DNA from: Actinomortierella ambigua
Lineage: Eukaryota; Mortierellomycota; Mortierellomycetes; Mortierellales; Mortierellaceae
Direction of reading: 5' to 3'
DNA length: 64,000 nt
NCBI GenBank assembly: GCA_016098155.1
Contig: JAAAJB010000064.1
Span: 1-64,000 of the forward strand
Shown here piece by piece: positions 46,734 through 57,424 of this stretch. Position 1 is the stretch's first letter. Each line of letters starts with the position of its first letter. The notes beneath the pieces were generated by a model. The model was not told the DNA's origin, ran no database searches, and was given only the letters and a program-made list of their open reading frames with translations. The position numbers and the translations under genes are program-made.

Positions 46734-47464
46734 GAATAAAATCGGATCCTGCACACACTACAGATTTGCGGTGCGCTCATAGACCCACGGAGTCGAATGT
46801 CAACAGCATCTACTCTTGCTCACAGATCATTTCAGCATGCAATTTATATGTTGCAGAGTGTCATCTGCTCATGGGTCTTTATAACTTTATGTTTCCAAGC
46901 GGGTCTTTTGATAACTCTCAGGGCGCAGGCTCGTACTATTAGGCGGTATTGCCGTGCTCCGAAGGGTTTCCATGTAGTGAGATCATTTCTGTTGCCTCCG
47001 TAGACCCATTGTTGACACTGAGGAAAAGGCAATTCATTCAGATCGATTGAGTTGTGGGTGGGTGTCAACAGCGCACACCTGTCAACGGCTGTTGCTGAAC
47101 CATTGGGTCTCCATTGTGGAGTATCCGCCACTTGAAAGTAGCCCGGTTTTGGAGGACGCGAAAGCCAAACGTGAGCCACCAGCTAACCATGTTGTCTCTC
47201 AGCGATAGACACACCCTGGTAGAGAGCGAGACAATCGTCTTCAGAGCCTCGTAGAAACCTGAGATATGTAGTGATGCGATTTCGTCCAAAGCGCATATTG
47301 CGTCCTGTCCACCCTCGCAGGATTGCCATCGTGTGACCATATCACGTTGACCAAAACCCATGTAGCACTGCCACACCACATCAAAATTCTCGATCCCTCC
47401 ATCACATTGAGAAAACTCCATTTCCCTTTCCTCATCCTCATTCGATCCATCCTCTCTCGGCTCG
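46734..47464. other. Spacer between kinase copies: duplicated flanks
   Basis: Contains the family 3' flank (about 46747-46860, GATTTGCGGTGCGCTC), a Crinkler-tail remnant (about 47030-47110) and the promoter block; no gene. Confidence 0.5.
47338..47357 (+). promoter_or_regulatory. Conserved kinase-Sel1 upstream block, copy 5
   Basis: CATATCACGTTGACCAAAAC with GCACTGCCAC at 47365-47374, about 110 bp before the ATG at 47465. Confidence 0.5.
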
Positions 47465-50400
47465 ATGAATTCGGTTCAGCCTGAAGCCTCATTCAAGGTA
47501 TAGAGAGCTCCAAAACCAATACAAGTGTCGTCTGTGTGCGGCCATGAGAGCATTGACATTCACCCCTCCCCTCTCTCTCCATTTGTTGTTTCGTAGGCTC
47601 CTTTCCAACATTCTCTTCTCGTCCGAGGAAAGTTGCTAGGATCGGGCGGTTATGGCTCAGTCTACAAGGCTCATTGGGGAAACCAGCCATGTGCTGTCAA
47701 GACATTCTTCCTCACCCAGTCCGAGCTTGCTCAGCAGTCCATCCAGACCGAGATCTCGTTCCACCAGAAGCTTCGCCATCGCCACATCATCCAGTTCTAC
47801 CGAACACATGAAGAACACGGCTGCACCTACCTTCTCATGGAGCTCGCCGAGAACGGGAGCCTTGAGCACGCCATTCTCAACAACCATCTCGGTCTCGAAG
47901 ACTGGACGACCAAGAGACGGCTCGCGAGTGAGATTGCTCAAGGTCTGGCCTTCATCCACCAAGAAGGGATCGTCCATCGCGATCTCAAGAGTGCCAATGT
48001 ACTCCTCACCAACCACATGGAGGTCAAGCTGGCGGACTTTGGATTGGCGCAGATCAAGTCGATGACTCTCGCATCGATGAGAAGCAGCCAGTCGAAGGCT
48101 GGACTTGCAGGGACACTCCGATGGGTGGCGCCTGAGCTCCTGTTCGCCAAGAAGCCAGTGTACACGGCCAAGTCGGATGTGTATGCACTCGGCGTGTTGA
48201 TGTGGGAGATGGCGGCCAACTGTACGCGGCCCTTCAAAGACCAAGACAACGACGCCTTTGTCGCCCTCGCTGTCAGCCGAGGTGAGCGTGAGACCTTCCC
48301 CGATGACACGCCATCCGAATATTGTTCGTGGGCAGAGCGATGCTGGAACCATGATCCTGATTATCGTCCAGACGCAAGCGAGGTGGTCCAGATTCATGTC
48401 GAGCCAACCAAGGAGAGCACTGACAACGATGACGACAAATTCCTAGACGTCAGTTTCGAACAGTCCGACTGGACAGAAGACCTCCGGGGGACGCACAGCC
48501 ACCATCAAGACCCATCAGAAGCGAGGGCCACTCACCACAAGAAGACTGACCAGTACGTTGGTCGATTGCCATCGACAGACGATGATGTGGTGGCACATAT
48601 GTGCACGGCGGCGAAACAAGGAAGTGTCGAGGCACAGCTGTTCCTCGGATGGATCTACGATCATGGCCACGGAGTCAACAAGAGCGACAAGGACGCCTTC
48701 TGGTGGTATCGTCTTGCGGCATCACATGGAACGGTGGTAGCACAGCTCCGTGTTGCCGAGATGTACGAGCAAGGCCAAGGTGTCGATGCTAGCGATGAGA
48801 GGGCTGCGTTATGGTATCTGCGAGCGGCAGATGGGGGTAGTGCATCGGCTCAATTTCAGGTTGGCCAGATGTATAAGGATGGCCGTGGTGTCAAGCAGAG
48901 CGATGAGGAGGCCTCGAGGTGGTGCCACTACGCAGCTTATCAAGGGTGCAGTGATGCACAATACGAGCTATGGAATATGTACTTTCTTGGTCGATGGGTG
49001 GGCCAAAGCGACGAGGAAGCGCTCAAGTGGCTCGCAATTGCTGCACAACAAGGGAATAGTGAAGCACAATACGAGCTCGGAATGATGTACTGGTATGGAC
49101 AAGATATTGAAAAGAACGATACCGAGGCAGCCAAGTGGCTCACTCTTGCGGCAGAACAAGGCGATCTCTATTCACAAATCCACCTTGGCTCAATGTACGA
49201 CAATGGACAAGGGGTGGAGCAGAACACAGCCGAGGCGGTCAAATGGTTAACCAAGGCAGCAGAGCAAGGGGGCCAGGTCGCGCAATTCGAGCTTGGCATT
49301 ATGTACAAGGAAGGACGCGGTGTTGGGCAGAGCGACGATGAGGCAGTCAAGTGGCTCACTGAGGCGGCAGAGCAGGGGCTTATGGGAATGGTAATTGAAT
49401 ACGAGCAATCACAGAAGTTCCAATGGTTCAACACGGCAGCAGAACAAGGAATCAAGGCTGCTCAATTCTACCTTGGCAAGATGCATGAGCATGGAGACGG
49501 TGTTGAGGAGAGCGAAATTGAAGCACTCAAGTGGTACACCAAGGCAGCAGAGCAAGATTATGGTCTTGCACAAGACCGACTTGGCCTTATGTACGACAGT
49601 GGGCAAGGTCTTGAACAGACCACAACCGAGGCAGTCAAATGGTACACCAAAGCAGCAGAGCAAGGCGTCACAGAATCACAATACAGCCTCGGCTGTATGT
49701 TCAAGGAGGGACGAGGTGTTGAGCAGAGCAACGACGAGGCGTTCAAGTGGTTCGCCAAGGCAGCAGAACAAGGACATGTCAATTCGCAAGACTACCTAGG
49801 TTTGATGTATCAGAATGGAGAGGGGACTGAGCAGAGCGCCTCAGATGCAGTGAGGTGGTACACGAAGGCCGCTGAGCAAGGAAACAATGCAGCACAATAC
49901 AACCTTGGCCTAATGTTCCAACAGGGGCACGGAGTCGAGCAGAGCGATATCGAGGCAGCCAAGTGGTTCACTGAAGCAGCAAAGATGGGGATTCAGGCAG
50001 CGCAATTCGAGCTTGGCAGGATGTACGAGGAGGGACGAGGAGTTGAACACAGCCAAGTGGAAGCGGTCAGATGGTATGTCAAGGCATCCGAGCAAGGGAT
50101 TTTCCCATTGCACCTCAATACTGAATGGATGGGACGGCAGCGTCGACGAGTCCAGCTGGGCGACATAGAGACGTTCAAGTGGTTCACGAAGGCAGCAAAG
50201 CATGGCATTCTGGAAGCACAGTCCGGCCTTGGATGCTTGTATGAGGAAGGGCGAGGAGTGGAACGGAACCATACCGAGGCGGTCGAGTTGTTCACCAAGG
50301 CAGCAGACCATGGGATGGGGCGGCATCCAGTGATTCTTGAGAGTAGCCCCAAGACCTTTCAGTGGTTCACCAAGGCAGCCGAGCAAGGGGTAATGGCAGC

Positions 50401-51097
50401 GCAATATCACCTTGGGCGGATGTACAAGGAAGGAAGATGTGCTAAACAGAGCGACACAGAGACGATCACGTGGTACACGAAGGCAGCTGAGCAAGGCCAT
50501 GTTGAGGCACAAAGGTCTCTTGGTGTGATGTATATGGATGGCGAAGGAGTCGAGCAGGACAGCATTGAAGCGATCAAGTGGCTCACTAAAGCAGCGGAGG
50601 GAGGGAATGCCTGGGCACTTACCTGTGTTGGACGGCTGTATGATTTAGGCAAGGGAGTTGAACAGTGCGATCACTTGGCATTTCAGTGGTATAGTCGAGG
50701 CGCTATCCAGAAGCACTCGGATGCGCTATTCAGACTCGGCTCGATTTATGAACTCGGTCTCTCGGTGGATCCTGATGGCGATGAGGCTCTTCGTTTGTTC
50801 CGGATGGCACGTGAGAAGGGGTGTCGAGAAGCATACTTTCACATCGAATGGTTGACTAGCCCTGAATATCTTGGCAGACAAGTGAGCAATGATCTCTCAG
50901 ATGTCGTCTCATTGTACCAACAAGGGGCGGAACTTGGATATGTCGCAGCACAGTACAACATTGGTCTTATGTATGAGAAGGGCCGTGGTGTGGCGAAGAA
51001 TGTGGAGGAGGCAATTGTATGGTACCGACAGGCTGCTGGTCGGCACCATTTTGATGCAAGGTTTCGACTCAAGTTCCTTCAAGAGCATAAGGAATAA
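47465..51097 (+). CDS. Protein kinase with C-terminal Sel1 repeats
   Basis: Exon 1 47465-47497 (MNSVQPEASFK), intron 47498-47596, exon 2 47597-51097; 1177 residues. Kinase motifs are complete (GSGGYG 26-31, Lys46, Glu63, HRDLKSANVLL with Asp140, DFGLAQ, GTLRWVAPELL). The kinase is nearly the same as that of the copy at 38723, with long identical runs, whereas the exon 1 residues resemble the left-edge copy. About 23 Sel1 repeats follow; the last ones (EYLGRQVSNDLSDVVSLYQQ onward) are again conserved among copies, so variation is concentrated in the middle of the repeat region. The stop is embedded in GAATAAAATC, as in two other copies. Last intact member of the plus-strand array. Confidence 0.93.
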
Positions 51098-52039
51098 AAT
51101 CAAATCATCTCACACAGTACAGGCGGTGCACTCATATGCCCACTGGGTAGGTCTTCAAAAGTTCAACCGCATTTACTCCTGTTTAGATATTATTTCGCGG
51201 TGGTCACCGCGCAGAATGTCATAGTGCTCATGGGCCACACAGCCAATATGCTCATGTTGTTTGGTCATTTCATAGTTTTCGGGGTACAGTACTTGTTCTC
51301 GGTAGGTGGTACGGTACATTCGCTTGTTGAAGACTGCCGGTCCTCTTTTAAGGACTTGAGTTGATCTTATTTCACTTCTCACGTAGTTTGTGCAGAAATG
51401 GAAAATTGGAAAATAGCTAGCAGTGCGTGTGTGTGGAGAGAGGCATCATTCGTCACATCTGTCTCATCTGGATGCCGCGCTACGCTTTGGATATCGACAC
51501 TCATGTCGAGTATTTGAGCATCCGTAATGGGCTTCAAGCACCACAGATGTGACTGACTTCAACTGGAAGAGTCGGAAGAAGGTCACTAGACCAGTTGGTG
51601 CCTACGACTGGAATGCTCAATGGCAAAGCAGAAAACTGTGGTATGTACATATTTAAAAGACTACCGCGACTTCACTCAGTGTTTTCGGGTGCTTGAGACT
51701 GTAGTTATTGTGTATCATTTCGAAGTTTTGTGCAGCTCTGGAATGATATCGCTGAAATTCTGTCTCGCTCGCCATCTTCGCCGCCTTCAGTCTGCTGAGT
51801 ATGATATTTCACAAGTTCCTTCTGTCCTTACGGAATTGCACCGTCGTGAGTGCCTGTTGGACGTAAGGTTAGTGTCCATTGACTTGGAATAGCCGTCTTC
51901 GTTCACATATGCATTGCGTATACCCACTCTTTCATTTTGCAACGCCCGCCTCTATCGTTTCCAGGAATCTCTGGTTGTGGCGGATACTCAATTCGGAGTT
52001 GGTCACATATGTGATCAATCAACTACACATATTTGCATG
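51098..52039. other. Region after the kinase array, no gene supported
   Basis: The first ~90 bp (51110-51190) match the family 3' flank. The rest has only short open frames, among them 51620-51892 on the plus strand, with no recognisable domain. Confidence 0.45.
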
Positions 52040-52480
52040 GCCTATAGTACTTTGGCAATGTCGTCGCATGTGCAGGTCAGCATGGCACTCTGTGCAACTT
52101 CAGCGCGCAATGTATATTCGATGCCATTCCAAAGTCGCAGAGCTTGACCTCCAGGTACCGTGTGAGCAACAGGTTGTCGTTCTTGGGGTTCAGGTGAAGG
52201 ACGCCTTTCGGAATGGGATATAGGCCAGCCTGCGAGCAATCTCTTGCGCGATCCGGACTTTGGTCGACCATGCCTTAGCTAGCGCGATGTTGCCGATGAT
52301 GGCCTTGCTAAGACAGCCCTCCCCCTCCCCCTTTTGGCCAGGCCCGTGACGAGGACCAGCCCTTCGTCCATCTCGGTCTCGCCATAGAGCTGGATGATAT
52401 ATCGGTACTACATACAACCTTTCGAGGATGTCAATTTCTTGCTTGATGCCTCCCCACCCCTCTTTTAGTCTTGAACTGAG
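52040..52480 (-). pseudogene. Protein kinase relic
   Basis: Read on the minus strand, pieces of a kinase appear in order but in different frames: a Tyr-Ile-Ile-Gln-Leu-Tyr segment followed by 'LVLVTGLAK' (hinge region), then 'KVRIAQEIARRLAYI' (alpha-E helix), then 'NDNLLLTRYLEVKLCDFGMAS' (catalytic loop end and DFG). At least two frameshifts and several stops separate them, and the catalytic His-Arg-Asp is not preserved. The wording 'LLLTRYLEVKL.DFG' parallels the 'VLLTKHLEVKLADFG' of the intact family, so this is a decayed cousin in the opposite orientation. No Sel1 repeats follow. Confidence 0.7.
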
Positions 52481-53845
52481 CTCGGTAACATGGGTTGTTT
52501 CAGCTTCAGAAATCTCCCGTTCTCAGAACGGGATCTGAGGCCGACATCGTACCTGGTCTTGCAGACGGGGGTGTGGGTACCACCATAGTAGGCAGAAACC
52601 TCGGCAAATTTCATGCTTGAAGTCCACTTGATATCGACAGACCGCGACAACAAGAATGACAAGCTGATGGCATGGCTTATGATCAAGCGGAGGATTTCCA
52701 GTATCTGGAGCGCTCGATATGGGTTTAGCTGAAACTCTTATATCCTGTTCCTAATGCCCATTTAGAGTGATTCAAGCTGGCAATGGTATTTATGGGCAGA
52801 TATGGATAGAATGGTACACAGGGTCTAACGGAGCTTTGATTTTTGACATCTCCCGCTCGGTAGATGGACACCTCGGTTGTTGAGGCGAACAGGGTCGTTT
52901 CGGCCGCCATGAAGGTTTGAAGTGCTGGACTTCTACCGGGGACTTTGCCTGGCAGAAGCCAATGGGGGATGGGACAGCGCGTGAGCCAAGGACGACTCAT
53001 GGGAAGAAGATGCGAATGATTGCAAGGACAAAGTCACCTCGCTCATCAATGTTTTTCAATTGGTACAAGGTGGAACACTTGAAGAGACTCTCATATTTGG
53101 CTCTCAGTAGGGTGGCGCGATGGCCGAGCGAGAGAGGGGCGGGTGTAGGAGGGAAGAAAAATAACGGCAGGTGAGGTGCGGGTGGCCACTGTAGCCAGAC
53201 CGAAAGATCATGGAGTATCCTGCCCCTACCGTGGAAGCTCCCTTCGTCTCCTAGTCCTATTTGCAAGGTGGGTTTTTGTCTTCCCCTCTCTTCCCCTATC
53301 GACGTGAGCGTAGCTGGTGGAGACCATCTCGGGCGCTGTTGGACGGGCGGGGCTGGCGGCTGCAAAGAGCTGGGTGTAGAAGCCCGGTGACCTCCAATGC
53401 CGGCCGGCAAACTGACGGTCTCGACGCCATTGTGGTTGGTGGTGGGGCCGCTCCAACTGTAACTTGTCTCTGCGAGGGCGACAGGGGGTGTTAACATTAT
53501 AATGAACAGACTGAGGCAGTGCCTCTTCTTTTTGGAGAAGAGAGGTAGAGTGAAGGTATCGACTTGTCGTGTGTAGTTAGACTCTTGTACAACATATTGA
53601 TTTTCACTCACACGAAGAACTGCTTTTTGAAGGTATGTAGAAAGTTCTCGCTGGCACAAAAATGCTTCAACCTTTACAATAGACTATAGCATGAATGGTC
53701 CAGAATGAAAAGATCTCGCCAGTAATGGTAGGATTTATTCCTTGCTTAGTTACTCATTCGTGAAAAACGACGGGGAGGTGAGAGGGGGAAGGAATGAAGG
53801 AATGAAGGAATGAGGGGGGTAAAAAGACGAGGCGCTGTAGATGAA
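52481..53845. other. Region without supported gene
   Basis: A 220-codon minus-strand frame at 52997-53659 is present, but its composition is irregular, it has no domain, and I do not call it. It could be part of degraded sequence connected to the kinase relic. Confidence 0.35.
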
Positions 53846-54502
53846 CTAGGCCCTGGGATTATCAGGATCAAGCCAGTAATGGAAGACGAGAGATTCCTGG
53901 CTATTCGCTGCCGGCAAGAAAGTGGAATTCTTAACCATGCTATAGACCTCTTCACCAGAACCGCGTCTAGTAATGTCGAGAGAGACACTACAATTCCATC
54001 CAAGTACGGTATAGCACTCCTGCACCCACTTGCCATCCTCGATCTCAACACCGGACCGGCTGATAAAGTTGAAACCTCCAGCAACGTTAGAATCTCTATT
54101 GTACCAAAGAAGCTGTGTATAGATCCAAGCAAGATCACCATCAACGCCGAATAGCAAGCCCTTGTTATAGAATGCGATTTTGCTGTCTTTTAGACTGTAT
54201 GGGCCAACCTTGATCTCATCCACGAAAAAGGCGGGTGAAGGCTTGCAATCGCGATAAATGGCTTTAAATTCGTAAATTGTATCATACTCCAGTGTGTCTT
54301 CAAGCTCCGAGACCATCTTCATGACGACCCCGCCAGGGATCACGATGGTACTATTGCTCTCGTCCGGCGTTTCACGCAACGGGATAGTAGCCTGGGCGGT
54401 GTCGGCCAAGTACTTACAGTAGGTCTTTGCGCGAGATGACGCTCCGACAGCAACACTGACAAGCATGGCGAATGCAGAAAGAAGGAGGCTCGGCTTCACC
54501 AT
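53846..54502 (-). CDS. Small secreted protein of unknown function
   Basis: One coding exon, 218 residues, starting MVKPSLLLSAFAMLVSVAVG, a clear signal peptide with cleavage expected near residues 20-23. The mature part has several cysteines (TYCKYLA, 'YRDCKPS', 'QECYTVLGWNCSV') that could form disulfides and N-glycosylation sequons (NST twice, NCS). No transmembrane span or known domain is visible. Upstream, the minus strand shows CTTATAAAG at 54668-54676 as a likely TATA box and a probable 5'-UTR intron (54531-54599, GTAACA...CTAG). These features support a genuinely expressed gene. It could be a cell-surface or effector-like protein; nothing in the sequence decides. Confidence 0.72.
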   Translation of the reverse strand: MVKPSLLLSAFAMLVSVAVGASSRAKTYCKYLADTAQATIPLRETPDESNSTIVIPGGVVMKMVSELEDTLEYDTIYEFKAIYRDCKPSPAFFVDEIKVGPYSLKDSKIAFYNKGLLFGVDGDLAWIYTQLLWYNRDSNVAGGFNFISRSGVEIEDGKWVQECYTVLGWNCSVSLDITRRGSGEEVYSMVKNSTFLPAANSQESLVFHYWLDPDNPRA

Positions 54503-55611
54503 TTGGAGATTCTACATTGAGTGTAAATTGCTAGATTTAGTAACGTCACTCGTTTGTATGAAGAGAGTAGCACTGTCCTGAATTTCTTGGAAATGTTACC
54601 TTGTGTTGTGAAGGGAATGATTGAGACGTCTGGAGTGAAGATGCAGGAGCGGTGGTTGGAGATGAACCTTTATAAGAGATTTCGCACTCAAGATATCTTT
54701 GCGCCTAATCGATAGTTAGCGATGTCATAAGGCACTCTGGTATAGTCTAACGACAGTACTCTTATAAGAATAGAGGCGACTGCCTGTATCAGGAGAAGAC
54801 GAAGAAGCTGAGCTATGAGTCGTGGTGTCAGATGTTACACCAACAACGCTACATTAAAATACTTGCACCCGACGACATACAGTACTGGACTGCTGGACAC
54901 CATGTAGAACACGAACATACATGTATTTTACCTTGTACGCATTCTCAGTCCCATACCGCTCTCGTCCTGCATACTACGTACTCAGCGATCTAGCAGACGT
55001 CACTCTTGAGCGAGTGAACACGCATTTGATCGATTCTTTCAATTTCTTTCCCGTAGTCAACAGTTCTGCTTCTCTTGACGGCCGCGCTTCCTTAGTAACA
55101 GCACTGTGTAACAATGCTTGAAATTAAATTCACACAGACGTGTCAACTCTGGCCTGCAACATCGTGTTGTGCCATGGAGGAGACTGGTTCCTAGTTAAAT
55201 CCTTGAACAATACGTAGCTGAAAATGTTGAACTTAGCATGGGATACTGTGTGGATCTGTTCGGACAGATGAGCATCAGCTGCATATCTTTTCGTTCGAGC
55301 TGCAGTCGGTGCGCTTTAGCCGTTACCCGGAGGCCAGGTTACCACCCAGGCTCACGAACTTTATTGACAAAATCGACTACTTCCTATGGGTGACTCGAAA
55401 CATTGTAAAAGTCTCCTGATGATATTCTCGAGATCTTTTGGCTGCCCAGCGAACCAAATCAAGATTTTGGGCCCCCGTCGATCCTGGACAGGCGTGCGTG
55501 GTTGGGTAGTCACTGCTCTTGCCCGATTCCGGACCCTGCCGGCGAGGAGACTTTTTTTCACAACCAAGCCGTGAAAACGAAAGCGGTCATGCAACCAAAT
55601 GTTTTAAAATG
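54503..55611. other. Intergenic region, promoter of secreted protein
   Basis: Apart from the TATA box and 5'-UTR intron of the minus-strand gene I see nothing supported. A 66-codon frame at 54921 has no features. Confidence 0.45.
54668..54676 (-). promoter_or_regulatory. Probable TATA box of the secreted-protein gene
   Basis: CTTATAAAG on the minus strand, about 70 bp before the predicted 5'-UTR splice donor and 165 bp before the ATG at 54502. Confidence 0.5.
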
Positions 55612-56850
55612 AGACGTTGGATGCAAGAACGAAAGGGTCGACCGCTGGATGAAGCTGGGCCAAGATTCTGGCGTTTGTGGCCAGAACATGCCCGCAGAAC
55701 CAAGGTCGATTGCCGAGGTGGGATCCCCGTATGCCACCATTCAAGGGCCTACGTTCTAGTGGCGCCGACTGCTTCAAGCATCCGAGCAAGTAAAACCAAC
55801 AACTGGATGCCTGTTGCAACAAGGGGGGCCTCGCTTCAAAAAAAGCACCCATCTGATGTGAGTCGAGCCAAACAGGAAGAACTCAACAGAATTGCGAACG
55901 CGCTGCTCAAAGCTGTCGGCGGTAACATGGGTACGAAGAGAGTTGAGGACAACCATGTTACAATTGCGTTAGGGCTATCGAAATTTCAGACGAAGTTGGG
56001 CTTATTCTTACTGGATGAAACTTTTGGCAGATATTTTGTGCGTCTGGTAAATATGGTGGCCACCATAGGAATTCTGCTCCAATGTATTTTTTTTTGCTGT
56101 CCATGTATCTACATGGTACCCTTTTGCTCGTGCAATTGCGCGGGCAGCCTGCTAGCTGTGATACTCATTTCGTCTTTAGGACCAGATCGTTGGGCTACAT
56201 TATAGTTGGCGTCGATGAAAATATTACATTTCAAGAAGTGCTCGCAGTGGCAAGGCTTTATTGGCCGCATCACCTATCGATGTCTGCGCTGTCGCCGATG
56301 CAGGATGCGGTACCACCGTGGCGCCATGGCGGCCATCTCGAAGGCCAGGGACGGCCCAAGTACCTTCAACCTATGCGGGAAGATAGGTCATGTCCATGGA
56401 AGAATCGAGGCAGATGCGATGGCGTATGCAGCAACAACGTTGAAGCGGCCGAAGGCAGCAGCGCGGCATCGTCAACAACACCAAGCAAACGGCATGGACC
56501 TTCAGGAGGAGCCAAGTGGGATATTAAGAAGAAGAAGGGCAGGATGGACCATGCAACTGAATCGAATTCAGCCGCGGATGCAGCCAGCGCACCTGGCAGC
56601 GGTACCACTACCACAAGCATACAGGCTTCGATACGAGCCATCACCAAGCGCAAGCCATGGCACCCGGGACACGGCCCAAAGGTTAAGAAGGTTTGGTCCA
56701 AACAAAAGGCGAGCAAGCCGTCATCTATCAGCCAAAACAGCAAGAGCGACCATGGCGTGTCTCCAGTCCCCCCAACCAACCTGCAAGAGCCAGCCTGGTG
56801 GTACACCATCTACAATACGAGCCAATATGTTAGTAGTGCAGCCGACTGAT
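55612..56850 (+). pseudogene. Relic resembling a TnpB/Fanzor-type (OrfB) transposon nuclease
   Basis: Several plus-strand pieces follow the order of an OrfB/Fanzor C-terminal half. First comes an alpha-helical stretch, then 'HVTIALGLSKF' and 'TFGRYFVRL' (55955-56050). After a break (56050-56170, possibly an intron but with mismatched phase) comes 'RSLGYIIVGVDEN' (56178-56221). In another frame follows a Cys-rich segment, CLRCRRCRMRYHRGAMAA (about 56280-56333), and in a third frame 'GHLEGQGRPKYLQP'. The zinc-ribbon family normally has HRD before the Ala-Ala; here the catalytic Asp is Gly. A Ser/Lys-rich tail ends at 56848. At least two frame changes make it a pseudogene. The identification rests on motif pattern and spacing only; no terminal repeats were found. 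Confidence 0.45.
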
Positions 56851-57424
56851 CTTGCTTCGGTGACGCAATAGGTCCGTCAGTTGCGCTAATTTTGCCATTA
56901 GCTCATTTGCCCCTCTGCCCCTGGGCTGGGACATCTCTCTCCAACTCATCTTTGCAACGCCACTACTAGCTTGCAAGGGTGCATCCCACACACTCTTTTT
57001 CTTTCTTTTTCGGTCCCCCTCCATAGGATTGTGCTCAATCCTCGCGTCATTTTCCACTCCCCCCTCTCACCCGATCCCAATTGGTGAGTCGAGCTGGACA
57101 TTGGAGCGGACAATGCATCTCCTCAGGCACACACATGGAGCAAAGGAATGCTTTATATTAAATTTCATTGTCCAGGGGTTAATCAACTCTGCTGTTCATC
57201 TTTCATCCATTTGTATCAATAGAAGAGGGCATTGGTCTCTTTGCTCGCGCGAGTTTTTTTTGTTTCTGACTGGAAACAGGAGCCAACGGATTGCCTAGAC
57301 AATCCTTGCTAGGAGCTATCCCGACCACCTCACTTTAAACTCCCCCACACACACCTCTTCCCCAGGCCAGCTCCATCCGTAGCAAGATACCTCGCGACTC
57401 GATCCATACAGTTTCTCAAAAACA
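56851..57424. other. Intergenic region upstream of SPT2
   Basis: Nothing recognised apart from pyrimidine-rich sequence before the SPT2 start. Confidence 0.45.

Noticed and set aside
52997..53659. 220-codon minus-strand frame
   Set aside because: No domain, no signal peptide, irregular composition and no splice or homology support.
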